DNA from: a virus
DNA length: 26,090 bases
IMG/VR virus record: IMGVR_UViG_3300026077_000023
Span: 1-26,090 of that record
Reading direction: 5' to 3' (one strand)
The notes beneath the pieces were generated by a model. The model made no database searches. It worked only from the letters and a program-made list of their open reading frames with translations, and was not told where the DNA came from. The position numbers and the translations under genes were made by a program. Numbering within the stretch: position 1 is the first letter of the stretch; each line of letters opens with the position of its first letter. Shown piece by piece: positions 19,055-26,090 of the stretch.

Positions 19055-19380
19055 ACTATATCACCGTATGTATCTAAGACATACGCATTTATGAAATGAT
19101 CTGAGTCTGGACAGTCTGCTAACTTGGGGAACCAAGCACCAGCATTCACTGTAGCAGCGTCCTCTGCCTCGAATCTGATAGTAGTATACACCCCTTGCTT
19201 GATGATGTCAAGTACATACTCATCGATGAACTCTTCGTACCATGTATTGACAGTTGCTTTCTTGCTTGCATCAAGAGCATTATATGTGCTAAGGTCCATG
19301 TATACCAAATAACATTGGTTACGATTAGCATAGTATTCCATCAACTGAAATACTGATAGTTCGTTACCTTGTACAATCAT
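19027..19380 (-). CDS. Hypothetical protein downstream of the tail-fibre genes (117 aa)
   Basis: The protein begins MIVQGNELSVFQLMEYYANR and ends WQNVPDPT, with an aromatic, acidic composition. The ATG overlaps the stop of the chaperone-like gene (ATGA). Position suggests a link with tail-fibre assembly. Function not recognised. Confidence 0.7.
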   Translation of the reverse strand: MIVQGNELSVFQLMEYYANRNQCYLVYMDLSTYNALDASKKATVNTWYEEFIDEYVLDIIKQGVYTTIRFEAEDAATVNAGAWFPKLADCPDSDHFINAYVLDTYGDIVWQNVPDPT

Positions 19381-20252
19381 GACATATTACCTAACTCATC
19401 ACTTGCATCTTTAATAATTTTCTCTAAGAAATCTCTATTCTTCTCAGTATCTAGATCATCTCTAGGAGTTTCTATTCTATCTGTTTTAATCTTATCATAC
19501 TCAACCAACATATCATTGAAGTATGTCTTATCAGTCTCTGACTTGAGTGTCAAGAAATATGCTATCTTATCTCTAAACTTCTTAAGTCTGTGCTTACCCA
19601 TTTCAATGAACTGGTCAGCAGTTGCAAGATAATCTTCAGTTGGGAAGTCTACCTTGTATACTTTATTATAAAACTCTGGAGATATAGGGAACTTAGTATT
19701 CTCTGTGTCATTAGTAAACTCAGCAGAATCAGTTAGTTCTCTTAGTTTAGTTCTATACAATGTATACTGTGCTTTAGTATCAGCATCAATTGGTGCATCA
19801 GCTAACTGTGTCCAATCTGTTTCATCCAACAAGAAATTTCTTGCTAGTCTTATACTAAATGGTGATACTGCTTTCTGCTTAGAATACATTCTAGCTAATT
19901 CATCTTGGAACTCATCGTTCTCAAGTGAATCAATTAAATAGAATCCTTCAATTAGTTTATCTTTAAATGCAGTCGCTTCAGCAGCACCAACTGCCTCCAT
20001 CTCATAGTCAACCCACTTAAATGTGTTAGTCTTAAAGTCTTTTACATACTTCCTACGCTTTGCTGTGTATGAATCATTGGTAAAATACTGAAACGTGATA
20101 AGTTTATCCTTGTCACTATCCCATAAAGGGTATAACAATGGAGTGAGTGTATCCTTCCAATATGATTCAGGAATAGTCTTTGGTGTACCGTTGTACTCAA
20201 TCTCCTGATTGATTACATCTAACTGTACTTGCAGTACTGGTGCATCTGCCAT
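19377..20252 (-). CDS. Tail-fibre-associated protein with a tail assembly chaperone-like segment (291 aa)
   Basis: Residues about 133-172 (RLARNFLLDETDWTQLADAP, then KAQYTLYRTKLREL) match the RN.LL..TDW..L.D....Y..YR..LR pattern of phage tail assembly chaperone (Phage_tail_APC) proteins. The rest is acidic and helical. The family assists folding or attachment of tail fibres, which fits its place directly after the large adhesin gene. CGGAG precedes the ATG. Fibre chaperone or fibre-linked structural protein are both possible. Confidence 0.7.
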   Translation of the reverse strand: MADAPVLQVQLDVINQEIEYNGTPKTIPESYWKDTLTPLLYPLWDSDKDKLITFQYFTNDSYTAKRRKYVKDFKTNTFKWVDYEMEAVGAAEATAFKDKLIEGFYLIDSLENDEFQDELARMYSKQKAVSPFSIRLARNFLLDETDWTQLADAPIDADTKAQYTLYRTKLRELTDSAEFTNDTENTKFPISPEFYNKVYKVDFPTEDYLATADQFIEMGKHRLKKFRDKIAYFLTLKSETDKTYFNDMLVEYDKIKTDRIETPRDDLDTEKNRDFLEKIIKDASDELGNMS

Positions 20253-20277
20253 TGTATTATTAGTATCTCCGTAGTAT

Positions 20278-23200
20278 TTAGAAAGCTTTAATCAAGTACT
20301 TGCATAATATGTAAGGATGTAAGAGTGGTACATCAATATCAGGATCAATAGTTGCTTGTGGTTCTATCTTAGTAGTTGATTTTAATGTCAACGTTGCTTC
20401 AGAAGCACCAAGACCAGAACTATATGTAATACCTGGACCTGTCTCACCTTGAACAGTATAACTTAGTGAGTCAACACCTGGTTTACTGATCTTACCAGCA
20501 GTAGGAACAAATACAAGACCACTCACCTTTTCATTCCAATAAATGAATTCACATATACCATAGTGGTCACTGTCTGCATCATTATCATTGGCAGCACTAG
20601 GTGTTGCACGTGGTTGTTCAATCTTTATCTTAGTACCAACTGCTTTAGCATCAATTGGCATTGCTACTGAATAAGTATACCATTTAGTAGCACCACTTGC
20701 ACCATCCCATGCTTGACTGAGTACAGGAACATCACCAATAATAGGATCAGTTCTAACTGAGTTTGGTGTGATAATAGTATCAATCAATGTCCAACTAGTT
20801 GAGTCAGCAGGTTGATAGTATACACGTAACACTTCTTCTGGTACGTTACCACCATTGACACCATTACCTCTACATGCCTTGATGGAGAAATAATTACAAT
20901 TGGTTGTGTCAACTGGATTTAATGTAATGTATCGTGTGCCAGTTGTACCACTGAGACCACCGAACTTGACGTAGTTAGTATATTGTGATGAACTATTAGA
21001 AGTTAAGAATAATTGATCAACAACACCAGCAGCATCATCAACTGTGGATGTAACCTTAGTACCACCACCAGCTCCATTCATAACATAGATGTATGGTATC
21101 TCTGTGTATCCACCACCAGCAGAATCTAAATTGATTGCTGTTACTTTATTAGATGCTACGGTTACTGACGCAGTAGCAGCAGTAGTAGCACCACCACCAA
21201 CAATATAAACATCTGGTACTTGTGTGGTTGGTAGTTTAAAGTTGCCAGCAGTACCAGTACCAGTACCATTACCAACAATATTTACATCCCATACTGTGTT
21301 TGATTGTGATCCTGATGCAATAATGTCACCTGTTGATGTACCTGTTGATCCACCAGTGTATCCAACAATCTTACCCAATCCAATCTTAACATATCCACCA
21401 TCACCATTAGATGTAGAACCAGTAGTTTGTCCACCTGGATTGACACCTGCTCCACCAGCACCAACTGTGACTGATACTGAACTAGGATTGTTTAAGTTAG
21501 TCCATTGTATTGATCCACCCCAGTTACCACCTGATCCACCACCACCGCCACCAGCAGTCCAGTAGTCATTATTATATGTGACACTCAGGGTAACACCACC
21601 AGTACCATTATGTGAATGACTGAATGAGTTTAAACTAAACCAATCACTACGATAAGAACTAACACCTGATACACCACCAGATCCACCACCGTGACCTCCA
21701 TCTGCACCAGGTCCACCACCAGGTCCACCTGATGCTCCACCGTTTCCTTGTCCACCAAATGATATACCATTTCTAGCGACTCCAGCACCACCTGCTCCAC
21801 CGCCACCACCGATACATCCGTAACCACCGCCATTACCACCAGCACCTGGTCCTATTGGTTGAGTTGTACCATCTGGTTGAGAATATCCTGATGGTGGTCC
21901 TTGACCATTTTGACCAGCACCACCGTCATATCCGTCTCCACCACCGCCACCGCCTCCAGCAGCACCTCCAAGAATTTGTGTACCACGCATAATCATGCCA
22001 GCAGCACCACCTCCACCGCCGTCAGCATCATTATGTCCTGCACCACCTGTTCCACCATTAGCACCCATGCTATTGGTTCCACCAGCACCACCATTTACAG
22101 GTCCACCATTTTGACCTGGACTACCAACTTTGACATTCCACCCACCAGTTGAGAAACTACTCAACTGTGAACTGATCATATCAATGACCATAACCGCACC
22201 TTGATATCCCACACGGTTACCACGAGCAGTACCACCGTTTCCACCTCTTACTGTGAATTGAACTGCACTTGGATTACTAATACCCTGAGTATTAAATGTA
22301 CCATCACTATTAAGTGTCTCTGTATATGTACCACTTTGTCCACCGACACGTAGATTTATACCAGCAGTTCCATTACCATAGTCACCAAACACTCCAGCAG
22401 TACCACCACCGCCAGGATCATTTGGAAAGTCTGCGATTGGCCAACCATCTGATGTCTGACCATTAGCACCTGCACCACCATCCTGACCATCTTGATTACC
22501 AGTAGCTGAAACACTACCAGATTGTGTGGCAGTACCACCAGCTCCACCTTGTCCTCCTTGCTGTCCGTTGGATGCACCACCGCCTCCACCACCAGCAGAG
22601 ACCAAGTTAAGATCACTACCAACAACTATACTACTACTGCCACCATCATTACCAGCAACATTACCAGCAGCACCAGATCCACCACCACCAACAACTGTGT
22701 ATATTAATCTGTCTGGTGTACCTGAGATATTTCCTAAGTTAATGCTGTATGATCCTGGTGATGAATATGTCCACTCATCTGAATAATCATATACAGGAGT
22801 ACCACCAGTGTTAACTGTTCTACCACCAATATTAGATGAACCAGTAAACTGTTTCATTACTGGGTCAGGTATATAAGTTTGGAATATGTATGAACCAGCA
22901 CCTTGAGCACCTGATGCCATGTAGAACTGTTCATTTGCTGATGCTGTTGGATCTTTAAGTGATCCACAACCACCAGCACCACCAAATGCATCAAATACAT
23001 CATAGGTAGCAACAGTATTATCTGTAATAGGACTTCTTAATAGTCCATGCTTGTGTGTGAATACAATACCACCAGTAGGATACCATCTAGCAAGTCTACC
23101 TCTACCTTCACGATAGTCTTGTAGATACCTATCACCACCTGCTTCTGCTTGATAACTATTAAATCCTGGTACAGTATGATATACTGTGTGACTATGTTGT

Positions 23201-24087
23201 GGAGCACCAGAGAGTTTAGTCTCTCTCATTGATATATCAATCTGTTGTTGACCAATAATAGTACACTCAACAGTCTCAACAACATTCTCATATCCAGTAG
23301 TAACTATTCTACCAAGTGAGAAGTATTCATCTTGAGCATCTTTATCAAGATACCATGCACCACCTGTAGTACCAACACCAAGAGTTGAGTTACCTACGTT
23401 AGGAGAGTTGTTACCAAATACAGGACCATTACCAACAATCTTTCTTGTTCTTAAATCAGGTACTTTAAATGTTCCTAAGTATGGATCACCCCAGTAGTCC
23501 ATTACATTATTAGTATTGATACCTTCAATAGAACCATCAACAGTATTAATTCTTGCTACAGCAGTAGCACCTGATCCATTACCACCAGTAAATTGTACTG
23601 TTGGTGGTGAAGTATATCCTGCTCCAGGATTAACAACATCAACACGTACAATTACACCATTCTCAACAACTGCACCAGCAGTTGCTTGCACACCAGCACC
23701 ACCACCAGGAGCAGTAATTCCTACAAGTGGTAGTGTTGTGTATCCTGATCCACCATTTGTTACATCAATACCACTACTAGCTCTACCACCATACTTGTTA
23801 CCAATTAATTCAAATAATCCTGGAAAATCTCCAATATTAAACTCATCACCATTACAATACAAATAACCTTGATGAGTATATGCAGGATCATCTTTTACTG
23901 CATATGCATTACCAGTAGTTTCTGTTAGAGCAGGGAACGTGGTAGCACCAAACTTAACAAAGTTATGGTCTAGTGAGTTTGTACCAGTCTTTAAATTGGG
24001 TACAATAGCACCCACTGGTGTTGTATCTACGGTAAGATCTGTGTAGAAACCTGTCCGAGCATTTCTGTATAATTGTGATGTTGTCAT
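20278..24087 (-). CDS. Giant glycine-rich tail fibre/adhesin with collar domain (1269 aa)
   Basis: The N-terminal region carries a phage tail collar domain (GYLYCNGDEFNIGDFPGLFE, about residues 73-92) and its end FKVPDLRTRKIVGNG (about 206-220). Between them lie two GSGY-type repeats (about 107-176). A His cluster (HSHTVYHT near 297) and THKH near 349 may bind metal. Residues about 460-890 are dominated by long Gly runs with Gly-Ala/Asn/Asp (many GGGG and GGAGG), which could form stacked polyglycine-II helices as in the S16 adhesin gp38. The C-terminus YLIKAF matches the other fibres. It probably recognises the host surface. TAATG links it to the upstream fibre gene. Confidence 0.85.
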   Translation of the reverse strand: MTTSQLYRNARTGFYTDLTVDTTPVGAIVPNLKTGTNSLDHNFVKFGATTFPALTETTGNAYAVKDDPAYTHQGYLYCNGDEFNIGDFPGLFELIGNKYGGRASSGIDVTNGGSGYTTLPLVGITAPGGGAGVQATAGAVVENGVIVRVDVVNPGAGYTSPPTVQFTGGNGSGATAVARINTVDGSIEGINTNNVMDYWGDPYLGTFKVPDLRTRKIVGNGPVFGNNSPNVGNSTLGVGTTGGAWYLDKDAQDEYFSLGRIVTTGYENVVETVECTIIGQQQIDISMRETKLSGAPQHSHTVYHTVPGFNSYQAEAGGDRYLQDYREGRGRLARWYPTGGIVFTHKHGLLRSPITDNTVATYDVFDAFGGAGGCGSLKDPTASANEQFYMASGAQGAGSYIFQTYIPDPVMKQFTGSSNIGGRTVNTGGTPVYDYSDEWTYSSPGSYSINLGNISGTPDRLIYTVVGGGGSGAAGNVAGNDGGSSSIVVGSDLNLVSAGGGGGGASNGQQGGQGGAGGTATQSGSVSATGNQDGQDGGAGANGQTSDGWPIADFPNDPGGGGTAGVFGDYGNGTAGINLRVGGQSGTYTETLNSDGTFNTQGISNPSAVQFTVRGGNGGTARGNRVGYQGAVMVIDMISSQLSSFSTGGWNVKVGSPGQNGGPVNGGAGGTNSMGANGGTGGAGHNDADGGGGGAAGMIMRGTQILGGAAGGGGGGGDGYDGGAGQNGQGPPSGYSQPDGTTQPIGPGAGGNGGGYGCIGGGGGAGGAGVARNGISFGGQGNGGASGGPGGGPGADGGHGGGSGGVSGVSSYRSDWFSLNSFSHSHNGTGGVTLSVTYNNDYWTAGGGGGGSGGNWGGSIQWTNLNNPSSVSVTVGAGGAGVNPGGQTTGSTSNGDGGYVKIGLGKIVGYTGGSTGTSTGDIIASGSQSNTVWDVNIVGNGTGTGTAGNFKLPTTQVPDVYIVGGGATTAATASVTVASNKVTAINLDSAGGGYTEIPYIYVMNGAGGGTKVTSTVDDAAGVVDQLFLTSNSSSQYTNYVKFGGLSGTTGTRYITLNPVDTTNCNYFSIKACRGNGVNGGNVPEEVLRVYYQPADSTSWTLIDTIITPNSVRTDPIIGDVPVLSQAWDGASGATKWYTYSVAMPIDAKAVGTKIKIEQPRATPSAANDNDADSDHYGICEFIYWNEKVSGLVFVPTAGKISKPGVDSLSYTVQGETGPGITYSSGLGASEATLTLKSTTKIEPQATIDPDIDVPLLHPYILCKYLIKAF

Positions 24088-25451
24088 TAGATCTTAATTA
24101 GGTATTCCATTACAACAAAAGGAGCACATGCACTATCTATTGAAACTGATGAGTCTGCACCAATTGTCATGGTAGTTTGTAAGTTTTCAGGTGGAATGAC
24201 AATAGCATTTGTCTTAACCTGATAGTTATGATCACCCTTCTCCAAATCGATGCGGTGATTATGTATGGTAGGATCAAGACCTCCCTCCCGTGGTAGTTCT
24301 GCTGTATCTGTTACAGTATTCTCTAGGTCTGTTGTAGCACGACCAGTAACTACTGAATCATTTGCTTGTAGTGGTAACACATCATATAAACTATTACCAA
24401 GAAAATCTTCAGGTACACCTTGAGCACCCTGAATATATGTTGGTTGAACTGTTATAGTATCATTAGAAACAGCACCGCCACCTGGAATACAAACAAATAA
24501 TAACTGTGCAACGTTTCTATAACGTGCTATGTTAGATCCATCAGCAGAACCAGCAAGTGTTCCTCTATTAATAGGACCCATTGTTGAGTTCAATATACAA
24601 TTATATGTGTATTGATCACCAGCACCATATATGCAGTGACCCCAATAGATAGTACCCTGTGCAAATTGTGTTGATGTTGCACCACCACCTGTACCTGGAG
24701 ACCATTTATCTATAGCAAAACATGGTTGTTGTCCTGTTCCTGCTATTCCACTACTATTTGTAGTTCCATCCAACCAATCCTGAATAGGAATAGTAGAAGC
24801 ATTCCTTCTACCAAGTTGACCCTGAGGCTGAGGAGCATTAGTACCAGTCTCTGTTAAAGCTAAGTTTCTTGCTCTTACAGCAGAGTGGAAGTGTGAGTGT
24901 GGATGAATAGTATTCTCTTCAGCACCTTCACTATCTGTACGGTGTGTTGCACCAGCATATGTCCAAGAGGGTTTACCTCTAATATCAATCTCTTGACTTG
25001 GTACTGAAATAGATCCACTATAATCTATTCTAACATTCTCACCAATAGCAGAGACTGCTTCAATACCAATACCTGAACGACTTATCTCATTGTCTAATGA
25101 GTTCTTTAATCTTATATTATTATATAATCCTGAGTTAGCACCTGAAGTTGGTTCAGGATACTTAGATCCAAGATCAGGAACCATGAACTGTGAGTCAGTT
25201 AATGTATCAAAATTTGTTAGATCAGTATTCTTTCTAATAAACTTACAGTTCTGACCCACACCACATATAGCTGCTAGTTGTGGATAATCTTCAGCAAAGT
25301 ATTTTGTACCATCACATTTCAAATAACCAGCAGGTAAATTTTTTGTATTAAGAGTACCATCAGGTAATCCTTCATACTCTACTGGCCAAATAATAACTTG
25401 ACCTGTCAAGTTACCATACTTAGCTCTTTCTTTGTTATAGAATACTGCCAT
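24087..25451 (-). CDS. Tail fibre / collar-domain protein (454 aa)
   Basis: LPAGYLKCDGTKYFAEDYPQ (about residues 39-58) and DSQFMVPDLGSKYP (about 86-99) are the two halves of a phage tail collar domain. NTIHPHSHFHSAVR (about 182-195) is a His-rich site like the metal-binding sites of T4-type short tail fibres. The C-terminus VVMEYLIKI resembles the endings of its neighbours. It likely forms part of a short tail fibre or receptor-binding complex. Both ends are linked to neighbours by TAATG. Confidence 0.85.
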   Translation of the reverse strand: MAVFYNKERAKYGNLTGQVIIWPVEYEGLPDGTLNTKNLPAGYLKCDGTKYFAEDYPQLAAICGVGQNCKFIRKNTDLTNFDTLTDSQFMVPDLGSKYPEPTSGANSGLYNNIRLKNSLDNEISRSGIGIEAVSAIGENVRIDYSGSISVPSQEIDIRGKPSWTYAGATHRTDSEGAEENTIHPHSHFHSAVRARNLALTETGTNAPQPQGQLGRRNASTIPIQDWLDGTTNSSGIAGTGQQPCFAIDKWSPGTGGGATSTQFAQGTIYWGHCIYGAGDQYTYNCILNSTMGPINRGTLAGSADGSNIARYRNVAQLLFVCIPGGGAVSNDTITVQPTYIQGAQGVPEDFLGNSLYDVLPLQANDSVVTGRATTDLENTVTDTAELPREGGLDPTIHNHRIDLEKGDHNYQVKTNAIVIPPENLQTTMTIGADSSVSIDSACAPFVVMEYLIKI

Positions 25452-26090
25452 TAGAACGCCTTGATAATGAATGTCATCGTTAACGAAGGTTGTGTAGTAT
25501 CACATGAAATATTTAGTGCATTTTCGAGACTTTGTGCTTGTAATGCAGAACCATCTGCATTGTCAGCAGTATGTGATGGAGGACCAGCCATTGATCCTAT
25601 ACCCTGTTGTATCTCAAAACTACCATGATTATGTGCTCTAAATGCTGACTGAACTGGATCCTTATTCTCTGCACCTAAGTTCATTGAAGTTGGCCATGCA
25701 CCATGTCTAAATCTAAGATCATATGTACCAGAAACTAATGTTGATGAACTAAGAGTTACTTCCCACTGTGGTGTAGGATTAACATCTATTTCTTCAGCAG
25801 CTTCCATTGTCTGAACATATGTACCTTCTCTTAATATGTCATACTTATCATCCACATTAACAGGTGTCACATACATCAATGGAATGATTGCATCCCACTG
25901 ATACCATGTATCTGGTGCAGTACCATACTGTCGTCTAAGATCAGTACCACTAGGTAATATAATTTTATTAGTAGCATCAAGTATGCAACCACTAACAGTA
26001 AACACAGCAGCAGTTTCAGGATCGTCTACTAGACCATCAGATCTTACTGGTGATCCTGTATCATATCCAAAATAGTTTGGTCTAGACCTA
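25451..26090 (-). CDS. Tail fibre protein, C-terminal part (partial, runs off right edge)
   Basis: The frame is open to the window edge: 28 further codons without a stop lie before the GTG at 26005, so that GTG is internal and the true start is outside. The visible part contains a strand-rich segment, a His-containing stretch (SAFRAHNHGSFEIQQGIGSM) and SLTMTFIIKAF at the C-terminus, the same kind of ending as the two fibres downstream. It is probably a receptor-binding or short tail fibre protein. Confidence 0.8.
   Translation of the reverse strand, partial: RSRPNYFGYDTGSPVRSDGLVDDPETAAVFTVSGCILDATNKIILPSGTDLRRQYGTAPDTWYQWDAIIPLMYVTPVNVDDKYDILREGTYVQTMEAAEEIDVNPTPQWEVTLSSSTLVSGTYDLRFRHGAWPTSMNLGAENKDPVQSAFRAHNHGSFEIQQGIGSMAGPPSHTADNADGSALQAQSLENALNISCDTTQPSLTMTFIIKAF

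Noticed and set aside
21224-23866. Several plus- and minus-strand frames opposite or alongside the glycine-rich adhesin
   Set aside because: They are Pro-rich, Thr/Ser-rich or Val-rich shadows of the repetitive Gly codons.
26005-26005. GTG at 26005 as the start of the last tail-fibre gene
   Set aside because: The reading frame continues upstream without a stop to the window edge with protein-like sequence, so the true start is outside.
1-26090. tRNA genes, CRISPR arrays and insertion sequences
   Set aside because: No cloverleaf, regular spaced repeat array or transposase with terminal repeats was seen; a full tRNA scan was not possible by eye.

Overview
The window looks like part of the genome of a T4-like marine cyanophage (a contractile-tailed phage of Synechococcus or Prochlorococcus). 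The reasons are a compact AT-rich layout with every gene on the minus strand, T4-type baseplate wedge genes (gp25, gp6, and a gp7-position protein with a YHYH domain), a PAAR spike tip, collar-domain tail fibres, several phage 2OG-Fe(II) oxygenases, and dozens of tiny overlapping genes. Host and species are inferred; nothing in the window names them. Because all genes are on the minus strand, transcription runs from high to low coordinates.

Layout from high to low coordinates. (1) 26090-20278: three consecutive tail-fibre or adhesin genes joined by TAATG overlaps. The first is cut by the window edge and the third is a 1269-residue glycine-rich adhesin. (2) 20252-18830: a protein with a tail-assembly-chaperone-like segment and two unassigned small genes. 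(3) 18833-16118: two DNA methyltransferases flanking an HNH-type protein, then two small genes, mostly chained by ATGA overlaps. (4) 15936-6615: an accessory region of very small genes. It contains three 2OG-Fe(II) oxygenases (13808-13206, 13098-12535, 11780-11214), small membrane proteins, a zinc-ribbon protein, and DUF3574-like and KTSC-like proteins. (5) 6414-1: a late structural module with small coiled-coil or basic proteins, the PAAR protein, a single-domain SET protein, gp25, gp6 and the gp7-position protein, which runs off the left edge.

The most unusual signal is regulatory. Ten copies of an imperfect 18-bp palindrome (near GACAGTT-N4-AAGTGTC) lie at the ends of genes in the accessory region. 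In nine of them a TATAAT-like -10 box follows after 31 or 32 bases, and in the tenth after 52. Several of the gaps hold a rho-independent terminator. The promoters have no clear -35 box. This fits a phage activator regulon packaged as portable palindrome-terminator-promoter cassettes, resembling the promoter-stem-loop (PeSL) cassettes described in T4-type phages but with an added operator.

A second unusual region is the gap at 10348-10741. It holds exact TTTTCCACA boxes (the DnaA-box form known in cyanobacteria) arranged as inverted pairs, two tandem 10-mer arrays in opposite orientation, and AT-rich tracts, and may be a replication origin or control region.
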